Shown here: positions 27,566 through 37,235 of the stretch, piece by piece
Position numbering within the stretch: the first letter of the stretch is position 1
How the letters are laid out: every line of letters starts with the position of its first letter
From: Halobacteriales archaeon QH_7_65_31
GTDB lineage: Archaea > Halobacteriota > Halobacteria > Halobacteriales > Haloarculaceae
NCBI GenBank assembly: GCA_003021785.1
Contig: PXQU01000001.1
Coordinates: 62,001 to 126,000, forward strand
Direction of reading: 5' to 3'
Length of the DNA stretch: 64,000 nucleotides
The notes under the pieces: model-generated
Database searches by the model: none
What the model was told of the DNA's origin: nothing
What the model saw: only the letters and a program-made list of their open reading frames with translations
Position numbers and translations under genes: made by a program

Positions 27566-30500
27566 TCAGCATTCGGACCAGCCGCATGATTGACACGTCT
27601 TACAGCCCTCGTTCATCGCCAGCGACAGCCCACCGCACTCCGGACACTCGGGCGACTCGCCGGCCGCGAGCAGCGAGTCGGTCGCGTCGTCGGTGGACGC
27701 GGCTGACTCATCGAGCGTGCTCGCGCCGCCGTCCGTCTCGGTCGGCGGCGCGTCGTCTGTCTCGCGGTTCGGGTCCGTCTCCGTCGCCGTCTCGGAGAGC
27801 CGCTGCTGTTTCGGATACGGCTTGTCGATGTCGTCGTCGAGATACCGCTGGAGCGCCGTTCCGATGGCGTCGGGGATGGAGTTCACCTGCTCGCCCTTGT
27901 CCCAAGCGACCTTCGGCGAGCGGATCCCGCGCAGCTCGCTCGCGATCTCGTCGGGTGCGACACCGCTTCGCAGCGCCGTCGAGATGGTCTTCGCGAGCGC
28001 CTCGGTGAAGCTCGCCGTGAACCCACCGGAGTTGCCGATGGTCGCGAACAGCTCGAACGGCCGCTCGCGCTCGGTGTCCTCGTTGATGGTGACGTAGAGC
28101 TTCCCGTAGCCGGTGTCGATGCGCTGGGTCACGCCGTGGAGCAGGTCCGGACGGGTCTGCTTTTCGGCGTAGGCGTGCGTCTCGAAGCTGAACAGCTCCT
28201 CGGGATCGGTCTCCAGTGCCGCCGTGACCTCCTCGTGGCTGAGGAACTCGTCCAGTCCGCCGAAGACCGCTTCGATGCGGTCTGCGAGCACCGGTGCGGC
28301 CTCCTCCGGATCCATGTCCTCGGAGAACTCCGTGTTGTCGGCGCGCGTGGTGAGCACCTGTTTCGAGCGCGTGCCGTCGCGGTAGACGGTGACGCCCTTC
28401 CCGCCGTTCTCGTAGATGTAGCGGAACACCTCGTCCATGTCCTCCGGGGTCGCGGAGTTCGGGAAGTTACACGTCTTCGAGATGGCCGAATCGACGCCCA
28501 CCTGACAGGCGCACTGCACGGCCGCGTGCTCGATCCCCGAGAGGTCGGAGGTGACGACGAACAGCTCACCGATGGCGTTCGGGACGGTGTCGAGTCCCTC
28601 GACGCCGTCGAAGGCGTTCGTCGCCATCTGCTCTTGTGCCTCCTGCTTGACGGCCTCGACGTCGATATCGTTGGCCTCCAGCGTGCGCAGGAAGTAGTCG
28701 TCGAACTCGACGAGCATCTCGTCACCCTGCACGTCGTCGGAGACGTTCTTGTAGTAGGCGACGTTGTAGATCGGCTCACAGCCGCCCGTCGTATTGCCGA
28801 CCATGCTCGTCGTGCCGGTCGGCGCGATGGTCGTCGTGTTGTGGTTGCGGATCGGGTAGCCGTCCGCCCAGTCGTCGGCCGACTCGCCGGTCTGGTTCTC
28901 GAACCACTCGCGGTACTCGGTCGGGTTCGCGTACTTCGAGTCGTCCCAGTCGTGGAAGGAGCCGCGCTCGGCCGCGAGTTCGTGCGAGGCGGCCTTCGAG
29001 CCGTGATTGATGCGCTGCATGACCTGCCGGGCGACCTCGTTCCCTTCGTCGCTTCCGTAGGGGATACCCAGCTGGACGTACAGCTGTGCGAGCCCCATCA
29101 CGCCCAGCCCGATCTTCCGCATCTCCCGGACCTTCTGTTCGATCTTCTCGACCGGGAAGTCCGACATCGTGACGACGTTCTCCAAGAACCGGGTCCCGGT
29201 CTCGATGCGCTGATCGAACTCCTCGGTGTCGAGCGCCTCCGTCAGGAACCGCTCGACGCCGGCTTCGAGGGTGTCGAACTCGTTGTTCTGTGACCAGACA
29301 CGCCAGTCAGGTGCGCCCTCCGCCGCGAGCGTCGAGAGGTTGATGTGGCCGAGATTGCAGGCCTCGTACTCTTCGAGCGGCTGTTCACCACAGTTGTGAA
29401 CGTTAATTGACACACCACCGGACTGGCTCACAAAGAAGTTGTGGGTCTCGTTGACCGACAGATCGTACACGTCCTCGTTGCCGTCAGGTTCGACGACTGC
29501 AACCGTCTCGGTCGTCGTTTCCGTAAGCGACCCGTGTGAAGTTGCAACCGGCTTCGAAGCTGCAACGATTTCCTCGCCAGTCGAGAGTGTCCCGGCTTCG
29601 ACCCAACCACCGTCACTACTTCTGATCTTGTGGTCTGGCGTCGCTCGGATACTGACCCCTGATTCGGTGGTGATACGAAGGATGTCAGCGTCGGATTTCG
29701 TCATGAACGCGTCAGCAGACCGAGTCACGATATCGCCGTCATCGAGAGTCTGCACGGTAACTGACTCACTGTCAGCGGCTAACTCGCGAATCGGCTGTGT
29801 CGTTCCGTCTTCGAGTCGAACCTCAGAATCACCGGTGACACACGGGTTCGTCGCGAGAATCTGGTGGTCCGGATGCTCCTCGACGTCGAAGGAGTGCTCC
29901 TTGTTGATGCGCTCGAGGAAGACGACACCCGGCTCGCCGTTCTCGTGGGAGCCGTCGACGATGCGCTCCCAGATGAGGTTCGGGTCGATCGAGAACGGCT
30001 CGCCGACGGTCACCTCGTCGCCGAGACCGTACCGGGAGTACATCTCCTTGGTCTCCTCGCTGGCGATATGCGGCTCACCCGTGCGCGGGTTCGTGAACGT
30101 GAACTCCTCCTCGGAGTCGAGTGCCTCCATGAAGTCGTCGGTGACGCCGACGGAGATGTTGAAGTTCGAGAGATGCCCCTCGACGGCGTTACGGAGATGT
30201 TTCGGAACCTTGCCGTCGTCGTCGATGAGCCCGCGGGCCTCCTCCAGCGCCTCCGAGAAGGTGGTGTACGTGTAGTCGTCGGGGTCGTTCAGCCGGAGAC
30301 AGTGCGCGAGCGACACGTCCTTGTTCTTCGCGTGGATGAACTCGATGACGTCCGGATGCGAGATGCGCATGACGCCCATCTGTGCACCGCGGCGCGCGCC
30401 GCCCTGCGCGATCGTCTCGCACATCTGGTCGAACGTACGCATGAACGTGATCGGCCCGGAGGCGATACCGCCCGTCGAGCCGACAGCATCACCGTAGGGA

Positions 30501-31141
30501 CGGAGCTTCCAGAAGGCGTACCCCATGCCGCCGCCGGACTGAAACACCTCGGCGGCCTCCTTTGCCGTCTGGTGGATGTCGGTCAGGTCGTCACCGGGGC
30601 TGTCGACGAAACAGGCCGACAGCTGCTGGAGTTCGTCACCGGCGTTCATCAGCGTCGGCGAGTTCGGGATGAAGGAGAGCTGTTCCATCACCGCTTGGAA
30701 CTCCTCGCGCTTGTCCTGGACGTGTGCGCGAATACCGTCCGGAAGCTCCGGAACGACGGTGTCGTAGGCGAACTTGTTGACGTTGTACACCGAGAGGGTG
30801 GTCTCGGCGTCCTCAGATGCGGTCGTACCAGCACCGAACACCTCGCTGGCGAGTTCGTCACGGCGCGGATGCTCGGGCTTGAGCTGGTCGGGCGTGACAG
30901 TCACCTCGGCGTCGCGCGCGTCGGCCTCGAAGACGGCCTCGGCGAGCGCGATGTTCTTCGCGACGCGGGCGAAGAGGTCCTCTTGGCTCTCGACGAGATC
31001 GCCGTCCTGATTCTGTCGGAGATACCGCGCCGGGAGGATGTTGTGGTAGGCGTTGTCGGTGAGTCGATCTTCGAGCGTCTCACCGCCGGTTCGTTTGATC
31101 GGCAGTTCGATGTCGTTCGCAGAGAGGTTCGTTTTCGACAT
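27566..31141 (-). CDS. nrdJ: Adenosylcobalamin-dependent (class II) ribonucleoside-diphosphate reductase, intein-containing
   Basis: MSKTNLSANDIELPIKRTGGETLEDRL, QSGGGMGYAFWKLRP, ATNP/CGEQPLEEYEACNLGHINLS, C-terminal ECPECGGLSLAMNEGCKTCQSCGWSEC. Confidence 0.93.
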   Translation of the reverse strand: MSKTNLSANDIELPIKRTGGETLEDRLTDNAYHNILPARYLRQNQDGDLVESQEDLFARVAKNIALAEAVFEADARDAEVTVTPDQLKPEHPRRDELASEVFGAGTTASEDAETTLSVYNVNKFAYDTVVPELPDGIRAHVQDKREEFQAVMEQLSFIPNSPTLMNAGDELQQLSACFVDSPGDDLTDIHQTAKEAAEVFQSGGGMGYAFWKLRPYGDAVGSTGGIASGPITFMRTFDQMCETIAQGGARRGAQMGVMRISHPDVIEFIHAKNKDVSLAHCLRLNDPDDYTYTTFSEALEEARGLIDDDGKVPKHLRNAVEGHLSNFNISVGVTDDFMEALDSEEEFTFTNPRTGEPHIASEETKEMYSRYGLGDEVTVGEPFSIDPNLIWERIVDGSHENGEPGVVFLERINKEHSFDVEEHPDHQILATNPCVTGDSEVRLEDGTTQPIRELAADSESVTVQTLDDGDIVTRSADAFMTKSDADILRITTESGVSIRATPDHKIRSSDGGWVEAGTLSTGEEIVAASKPVATSHGSLTETTTETVAVVEPDGNEDVYDLSVNETHNFFVSQSGGVSINVHNCGEQPLEEYEACNLGHINLSTLAAEGAPDWRVWSQNNEFDTLEAGVERFLTEALDTEEFDQRIETGTRFLENVVTMSDFPVEKIEQKVREMRKIGLGVMGLAQLYVQLGIPYGSDEGNEVARQVMQRINHGSKAASHELAAERGSFHDWDDSKYANPTEYREWFENQTGESADDWADGYPIRNHNTTTIAPTGTTSMVGNTTGGCEPIYNVAYYKNVSDDVQGDEMLVEFDDYFLRTLEANDIDVEAVKQEAQEQMATNAFDGVEGLDTVPNAIGELFVVTSDLSGIEHAAVQCACQVGVDSAISKTCNFPNSATPEDMDEVFRYIYENGGKGVTVYRDGTRSKQVLTTRADNTEFSEDMDPEEAAPVLADRIEAVFGGLDEFLSHEEVTAALETDPEELFSFETHAYAEKQTRPDLLHGVTQRIDTGYGKLYVTINEDTERERPFELFATIGNSGGFTASFTEALAKTISTALRSGVAPDEIASELRGIRSPKVAWDKGEQVNSIPDAIGTALQRYLDDDIDKPYPKQQRLSETATETDPNRETDDAPPTETDGGASTLDESAASTDDATDSLLAAGESPECPECGGLSLAMNEGCKTCQSCGWSEC
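29393..29842 (-). other. Mini-intein in NrdJ (150 aa, no apparent homing endonuclease domain)
   Basis: CVTGDSEVRLEDGTTQPIREL ... ATPDHKIRS ... GNEDVYDLSVNETHNFFVSQSGGVSINVHN|C; blocks A, B, F, G present. Confidence 0.92.
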
Positions 31142-31491
31142 TATCGAGTCCCTGCGTGCGTGGCGTGGATGGTCATGTTCATGTGGAGATTTCGTGGAGT
31201 CGTTCGTGGCGACGCGTGCTTCCGTGGCAGGTCCGACGACACATCTGACGCGGCGGGAGAGCCGCCGAGCGGTGGCCGTCGTTGACACTGCTTGCGGTGG
31301 ATGGACCGCTCCTCGTGTGGAACGCGTGGTACAGTTGCAACTGTTCGCCCCACCCATATAAGCGTACGCACCACGGAGTGAAACTGATCCGTTCGAGGTG
31401 AAACAAGGGTGCAGTCGTGCGGTTTTTAGCTCGAACGCTACGGTCGCTCGCTCGCCCACAGGTTTTTGCGATGTGACGCTGAGACGTAGGT

Positions 31492-31689
31492 ATGGACCCC
31501 GTGCTTCAAGCGGTACAGGTGATCCCGGAGCTGACCCTCGCCTCGATCGGGACGACGATCGTCGTCGCCCTGCTCGCGATCGTCGTGGCACGGCTCCTCT
31601 TCTCAATCGCGATTCGGCTCGCCGTCGTCGCGGCGATCGCCGCGGGGCTGTTCTGGTACTTCGGGCTGTTCCAGCTGCTCCCGATCTAG
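31492..31689 (+). CDS. Small membrane protein
   Basis: 65 aa with two hydrophobic segments; ends beside convergent trpG. Confidence 0.6.
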   Translation: MDPVLQAVQVIPELTLASIGTTIVVALLAIVVARLLFSIAIRLAVVAAIAAGLFWYFGLFQLLPI

Positions 31690-32261
31690 ACCGTCGCGAG
31701 GAAGCTGTCGATGATGTCGTGTCCCGCGCCCGTGAGCACCGACTCGGGGTGAAACTGGACGGCCTCGATCGGGTGTGAGCGGTGGCGAACGCCCATCACG
31801 AGCCGCTCGTCGTCGGCCGTGCGCGCGGTCACGTCGAAACAGTCCGGCACGTCGGTCGCGACGAGCGAGTGATACCGACCGGCCCGGAACCCCTGTTTGA
31901 GGCCGGCGAAGACGCCGCGCTCGTCGTGATCGATCGGGGAGGCCTTCCCGTGGACCGGCTCGGGCGCGCGCCCGACGGTTCCGCCGTACTCGTACACCGC
32001 CGCTTCGAGCCCCAGACAGACGCCGAGCGTCGGGATCTCGGGCGACAGCTCCGTGAGCACGTCGGCGGAAACGCCCACGTCCCGGTCGTGTCTCGGATGG
32101 CCCGGTCCTGGCGAGATGATGAGTCCGTCAGGGTCGTGTTCTCGTACGTCGGCCAGCGAGACGGTGTTTTTCTCCACGGCCACGTCGACGGCGTGTTGGC
32201 TGACGTACTCCACGAGGTTGTACGTGAACGAGTCGTAGTTGTCGACGACGAGTACGGTCAC
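31686..32261 (-). CDS. trpG: Anthranilate synthase component II
   Basis: VVDNYDSFTYNLVEYV, ISPGPGHP, LGVCLGLEAAVY, VQFHPESVLT. Confidence 0.94.
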   Translation of the reverse strand: MTVLVVDNYDSFTYNLVEYVSQHAVDVAVEKNTVSLADVREHDPDGLIISPGPGHPRHDRDVGVSADVLTELSPEIPTLGVCLGLEAAVYEYGGTVGRAPEPVHGKASPIDHDERGVFAGLKQGFRAGRYHSLVATDVPDCFDVTARTADDERLVMGVRHRSHPIEAVQFHPESVLTGAGHDIIDSFLATV

Positions 32262-33826
32262 GGTTCCTCCGTGATGGCGTCGAGCGCGTCGAGGACGCCC
32301 CCCATCTTCGTCTCCGTCTCCTCGTACTCCCGCGCCGGTTCGGAGTCGGCGACGATACCGGCTCCGGCCTGCACCGTCACCCGGTCCTCGTCGCCGGAGC
32401 TATCGACCGTCGCCGTCCGGATGACGATGGCGAAGTCCGCGTCCCCGGACCACGAGTAGTAGCCGACGCCGCCGCCGTACAGCTCCCTCGGCGTCTGTTC
32501 GAGCTCGTCGATGAGCTCCATCGCGCGTACCTTCGGCGCACCCGAGAGCGTGCCGGCGGGGAACGCCGCCCGCGTCGCGTCGAACGCGTCCGACTCGGCT
32601 GCGAGCGTCCCCGTCACCGTCGACTCGATATGCTGGACGTGGGAGTACTTCAGTACGTTCATGAACTCGTCGACGCGGACGCTCCCCGCCTCGCTCACCC
32701 GGCGCACGTCGTTGCGCGCCAGATCGACGAGCATCGTGTGCTCGGCCCGCTCCTTGCCGTCGGCGAGCATCTCACCGGCGAGGCGACGATCCTCGACGGG
32801 GGAGGAGCCGCGCGGACAGGTCCCGGCGATCGGGTTGGCCGTCACCTCGCTGTCCCGAACGGAGACGAGCGTCTCTGGAGAGGCCCCGACGACGGTCCGA
32901 GCGCCGTAGCCGAGGAGATACATGTACGGCGAGGGGTTCACCTCGCGGAGCGCGCGGTAGAAGCCGAGCGCGTCGAGCTCCCCGCTGCGCTCGCGCGTTC
33001 GCGAGATGACCCCCTGATAGATGTCGCCGTCGAGGACGTGCTCTTTGGCGCGGGCGACGGCTGTCTCGTACGCCGGCTTCGCGCCCGCCGTCTCGTCCGT
33101 CTGCGCGAACCCGTCTGTCTCCGGGGGATCGGCCCGCGAGAGGAGCCGCTCGACCCGCTGAAGCTCCGCGCGAAGCTCGTCGTACACCGCGCCCGCGTCC
33201 TCGGTATCGACGACGGGGGTGCAGATCAGCGAAAGCGTTCCGGCCTCGTCGTCGAAGACGAGCGTCTTCGTGTTGAGGACGAACTGCGCGTCCGGGAACT
33301 CGGTGTCCGGGCGGTCGACGCCGACCTCCGCGAGCCAGAGATCGTACACCGCCTCGTATGAGAGGAAGCCGACCAGCCCGCCGTCGAGATAGCGGCGACC
33401 GCTCTCGGGGAAGTTCCGGCGCGGCAGCTCCGGCAGCGTCGACCGGAGCGTGTCGATACAGTCCCCGCCCGAATCGGGCGTGAGCAGGCCGTCGTACCGG
33501 TCCTCGAAGGTCACTACTTCCGTGTCGTCGGGACCGACCGTGACGACGCCGGCGGGATCGTAGCCGACGAACGAGTAGCGGGCGTGTCTTTCCGTCTCGT
33601 CCGTCGAAAAGGCCCCATCGGGGTCCGAGGACGCGACCTTCCGCGCGGATTCGAGCAGGAACGAGTAGTCCGCGCGGTCGGCGTCGCTGGTTCTGCCGAC
33701 GAGCGCGGCGTACGCCGACAGCGGCTCGATGCCGACACCGAGCGTCGCTTCCAGCCGGACGACGCTCGGCTCACTGCCGGCGAGATCGACGAACGACGCG
33801 CGGTCGGTGTCGAACGACGCGCTCAT
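32258..33826 (-). CDS. trpE: Anthranilate synthase component I
   Basis: NPSPYMYLLGYGARTVVGASPETLV, NPIAGTCPRG, HTMLVDLARNDVRRV, GTLSGAPKVRAMELI. Confidence 0.94.
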   Translation of the reverse strand: MSASFDTDRASFVDLAGSEPSVVRLEATLGVGIEPLSAYAALVGRTSDADRADYSFLLESARKVASSDPDGAFSTDETERHARYSFVGYDPAGVVTVGPDDTEVVTFEDRYDGLLTPDSGGDCIDTLRSTLPELPRRNFPESGRRYLDGGLVGFLSYEAVYDLWLAEVGVDRPDTEFPDAQFVLNTKTLVFDDEAGTLSLICTPVVDTEDAGAVYDELRAELQRVERLLSRADPPETDGFAQTDETAGAKPAYETAVARAKEHVLDGDIYQGVISRTRERSGELDALGFYRALREVNPSPYMYLLGYGARTVVGASPETLVSVRDSEVTANPIAGTCPRGSSPVEDRRLAGEMLADGKERAEHTMLVDLARNDVRRVSEAGSVRVDEFMNVLKYSHVQHIESTVTGTLAAESDAFDATRAAFPAGTLSGAPKVRAMELIDELEQTPRELYGGGVGYYSWSGDADFAIVIRTATVDSSGDEDRVTVQAGAGIVADSEPAREYEETETKMGGVLDALDAITEEP

Positions 33827-34443
33827 CGGCCGTGTGCGCGCTCGACGAACGCCGCGACGGCGTCGGAGTCCTTCTCGCTCGGTGCGGACTCGACGCCGGA
33901 GGCCACGTCGACCCCGTACGGCTCGACGGTGTCGATCGCGTCCGTGACGTTGTCCGGGGTCAGTCCCCCCGCGAGGATGAGCGGGCGGTCGAGATCGGCG
34001 GTCGCCTCGCGGGTCGCCGCCCAGTCGTGCGTCTCACCGGTTCCGCCGCCTCCACCCTCGCTGAGAGTATCGACCAGCAGCGCGTCGCCGAGATGCCCAT
34101 AGGTCGGTATCTCGTCGGGCGCGATCGCCGGAATGACCGGGCCTCGGAAGCTCTCGACGACGACCGACAGCGCGGAGGGGTCGAGCCCGTGGATCTGGAT
34201 CGCGTCGACCTGCACGAGATCGGCGAGCGTGATGGCCTGTGCGGCGTTGTCGGGCATCGTGACGAGCGTCGTCGTGACGAACGGCGGCACGGTCGCTTCG
34301 AGCGTCGCCGCCGTCTCGGCGGAAATCTCGCGGGGCGTCTCGACGTCCACGTCGACGATGAACCCGACCGCGTCCGCGCCGGCCTCGACGGCTGCCTGTA
34401 CGTCCGCCTCCGAGGTGAGACCACACACTTTCGTCCGTGTCAC
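33823..34443 (-). CDS. trpF: Phosphoribosylanthranilate isomerase
   Basis: TKVCGLTSEADVQAAVEAGADAVGFIVDV, ILAGGLTPDNV, GVDVASGVESAPSEKD. Confidence 0.93.
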   Translation of the reverse strand: MTRTKVCGLTSEADVQAAVEAGADAVGFIVDVDVETPREISAETAATLEATVPPFVTTTLVTMPDNAAQAITLADLVQVDAIQIHGLDPSALSVVVESFRGPVIPAIAPDEIPTYGHLGDALLVDTLSEGGGGGTGETHDWAATREATADLDRPLILAGGLTPDNVTDAIDTVEPYGVDVASGVESAPSEKDSDAVAAFVERAHGR

Positions 34444-35459
34444 GGGAGCGTCACCTCACCGTCAGCGAGCGTCGCCAGCGTCTCCGCTGCCGCTCCCGAG
34501 TCGATCGCCTCGCGGGCGCGCTCGACACCGGCCACGAGCGAGTCTACCTCGTCGGCGACGTAGATGGCCGCACCGGCGTTCGCGAGGATGAGATCGCGTT
34601 TCGGCCCGTCGAGCTCGCCGGTCACGATGGCGCGGAGATCGGCGGCGTTCTCGGTCGGCGTCCCGCCCGCGACCGCCTCGATCGGTGCGCGGTCGAGCCC
34701 GAGATCGTCCGGCGTGAGGGTGTACTCCGTCACCGTTCCCTCACTGAGTTCGGCGACGGCGGTCTCGTCGTGAAGCGCGATCTCGTCCATGCCGGAGCCG
34801 TGGACGACGAGCGCGCGGTCGACGCCGACGCGATCGAGTGCCCGCGCGACGAGCGGGACGAGAGCGGCGTCGTAGACGCCGACGACCTGTGCATCTGCGC
34901 CGGCAGGGTTCGTCAGCGGGCCGAGCGCGTTGAATATCGTTCGGACTTCGAGCTCGCGCCGCGGGCCGATGACAGCCTTCATCGCCGGGTGGAACGCCGG
35001 CGCGTGCATGTAGCCGATCCCGTCCCGCTCGATGCGCCGCTCGACGGCGTCTGGACTCGAATCTAAATCGACACCGAGCTCCGCTAATACGTCCGAGCTT
35101 CCCGAGGAGGAGGAGACGGAGTAGTTGCCGTGTTTCGCGACCGGAACGCCCGCGCCCGCAGTCACGATGGTCGCCGTCGTGGAGACGTTGATGGTGTCGT
35201 AGTCGTCTCCGCCCGTCCCACAGGTGTCTACGAGCGGCTCGCAGTCGGGGGCGATCGTGTGTGCCGCCTCGCGCATCCCCTCCGCGAAGCCGGCGATCTC
35301 GGCCTCGGTCTCTCCCTTCACGCGGAGCGCGGCGAGCAGTGCGCCGATCTGTGCCTCGCTCGCCTCCTCGAAGACGAGCCGTGCGGCGGTTCGCGCCTCG
35401 CTCTGTGTCAGATCCGCTCCCGCTGTCACCCGTTCGAGATACTGTGGTAGGTCCGTCAT
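34440..35459 (-). CDS. trpD: Anthranilate phosphoribosyltransferase
   Basis: VDTCGTGGDDYDTINVSTTATIVTAGAGVPVAKHGNYSVSSSSGSSDVLAELG. Confidence 0.94.
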   Translation of the reverse strand: MTDLPQYLERVTAGADLTQSEARTAARLVFEEASEAQIGALLAALRVKGETEAEIAGFAEGMREAAHTIAPDCEPLVDTCGTGGDDYDTINVSTTATIVTAGAGVPVAKHGNYSVSSSSGSSDVLAELGVDLDSSPDAVERRIERDGIGYMHAPAFHPAMKAVIGPRRELEVRTIFNALGPLTNPAGADAQVVGVYDAALVPLVARALDRVGVDRALVVHGSGMDEIALHDETAVAELSEGTVTEYTLTPDDLGLDRAPIEAVAGGTPTENAADLRAIVTGELDGPKRDLILANAGAAIYVADEVDSLVAGVERAREAIDSGAAAETLATLADGEVTLP

Positions 35460-35481
35460 AATGTTCGATGCTGTGTTGTAG

Positions 35482-35497
35482 TGTACAACTCTGTACA
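35482..35497. promoter_or_regulatory. Paired TGTACA boxes upstream of trpD (candidate Trp-regulator operator)
   Basis: TGTACAACTCTGTACA, 23-38 nt upstream of the trpD start, just downstream of a TATA-like CTTTTAC on the minus strand. Confidence 0.5.
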
Positions 35498-35586
35498 TTC
35501 GTAAAAGCGTGTCGGAGTCGCAGACCGGCGGGGGTCGTCGATTCGAAACCTTCAATTGTACCACCGGGCTACCGACTGGTGTAACA

Positions 35587-35661
35587 GGGTTCGTAGTCTA
35601 GGCTGGTTATGACACCTCCTTGACATGGAGGAGGCCGGCGGTTCAAATCCGCCCGAACCCA
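35587..35661 (+). tRNA. tRNA-Val (GAC)
   Basis: GGGTTCGTAGTCTAGGCTGGTTATGACACCTCCTTGACATGGAGGAGGCCGGCGGTTCAAATCCGCCCGAACCCA; all stems pair. Confidence 0.96.
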
Positions 35662-36078
35662 CTTCTGACGCCTCGCAACGGCGAGCGTAGCGAATCGATC
35701 GCTGTCCGGTCGGTGCTGAGTCCGTGACTGCTCGATACGGCTTCCGAAGAAACGGGGACCGCGACGACGCCGTTCGCGTGCGGCCGTCACGCCGGCGTTG
35801 TATGGCTCTGTACGATCGGACCCTACCCATGCGTCCTGATCCGAGACGTGTGGAGTCGTCGGTCCCACACGGCCGCGTCGAGGGGGAGACGCGGTCCAGA
35901 TCACGCCGAGACTCCGTGGCCGAGGTCGTCTCAGACGGGACAGGTGAGCGTACGAACGGGACGACACTCATCGTTTGTCCGAATATGTTCGGCTCGCGAG
36001 CGGCCGTGGCGAGCTCACGCGTCATACGGGATTAGTTTCAATATCGCGGGTCGTGAAGCCCGAAAGAGAGGGAATCAA

Positions 36079-37221
36079 ATGGATATCAAGGACATCATCA
36101 TCGACGAGTACGCGGAAGTGGACGCGGACGAACGGCTGGGGAAGGTACGCTCGGCGTTCGACCGAACCCAGAGCAAGGGTATCATCGTGGTCGAAGGCGG
36201 CGACTACGCGGGCGTCATCACCGAAAAGCAGCTCCTGCAGTCGCACGTCGAGGACAGCGCGAAGGCCGGTGCAATGATGCTGTCGGCCCCGCACATCGAC
36301 GAGCACGCCGACGTGCGCGACGTCGCGCGCGTCCTCGTCGAGGGGGACGTGAAGCTCGCCCCCGTCTTCGCAGGCGAGCGGCTCGCCGGGATCATCACCG
36401 AGAACGCCATCCTCGACGCCGTCCTCGCGAACTTAGACGTGCTCACGGTCGGCGACATCGCGACCGAGGACGTGCTCTCGGTGTCGGAGGACGCGACCGT
36501 CGGCCAAGTGATCAACCTCATGCGCGAGAACGGGATCTCGCGTACCCCCGTCACCAACGAGAACGGCTACCTGACGGGCGTCGTCACGACCCACGATATC
36601 ACCGACGTCGTCGTGCGCGACGTGGACACGGCGACGACCGGTGACCGCGGCGGCGACACCGGGCGGACCCTCGACATCCCCGTATACGACGTGATGCAGA
36701 GTCCGGTCGAGACGATCGAGCCCGCCGCCACCGTCGAGACCGCCGTCGAGACGATGCTCGATTCGGGGTACAGCGGGCTGGTCGTCACCAGCGATCCCGA
36801 CGACCGGCTCGTCTCGGGGATCATCACCAAGACGGACGTGCTCCGTGCGCTCACGTACACGGAAGACGAGCATATGGACGTGCAGATAACGAACATCGAG
36901 GTGTTGGAGACCATCACCCGCGAGGAGATCGTCTCCAGCATCGAGGCGGTGTCGGAGAAGTACGCCGATATGCAGGTCCAGCACGCGCACGTCCGGTTCA
37001 AACGACACAAGGAGAAGCTCCGCGGAACGCCGCTCATCTACGCGCAGATCCGACTACGGACGAACGTCGGCCAGATCGGCGGCTCCGGTGAGGGATACGG
37101 CGCGGAGTCGGCGTTCCGCGTCGCGCTCGACAAGCTCGAACGCAACGTCGTCGAGCTGAAAGGCGTGCAGGCCGACGAGGAGTACGAGGGACAGCTCCTC
37201 CGCAAGCTCGGCCAGCTGTAG
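36079..37221 (+). CDS. CBS-domain protein (four CBS motifs)
   Basis: MDIKDIIIDEYAEVDADERLGKVRSAFDRTQSKGIIVVEGG plus repeated CBS signatures (GIITENAILDAV, GVVTTHDITDVV, GIITKTDVLRAL). Confidence 0.88.
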   Translation: MDIKDIIIDEYAEVDADERLGKVRSAFDRTQSKGIIVVEGGDYAGVITEKQLLQSHVEDSAKAGAMMLSAPHIDEHADVRDVARVLVEGDVKLAPVFAGERLAGIITENAILDAVLANLDVLTVGDIATEDVLSVSEDATVGQVINLMRENGISRTPVTNENGYLTGVVTTHDITDVVVRDVDTATTGDRGGDTGRTLDIPVYDVMQSPVETIEPAATVETAVETMLDSGYSGLVVTSDPDDRLVSGIITKTDVLRALTYTEDEHMDVQITNIEVLETITREEIVSSIEAVSEKYADMQVQHAHVRFKRHKEKLRGTPLIYAQIRLRTNVGQIGGSGEGYGAESAFRVALDKLERNVVELKGVQADEEYEGQLLRKLGQL

Positions 37222-37235
37222 CCGTCGGGCCGGCT

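Noticed and set aside
29864-31285. 473-aa plus-strand ORF opposite nrdJ
   Set aside because: Antisense shadow of conserved nrdJ sequence.
31142-31330. Cobalamin riboswitch in the nrdJ leader
   Set aside because: No recognisable B12-box sequence could be identified by eye; would need an Infernal search.
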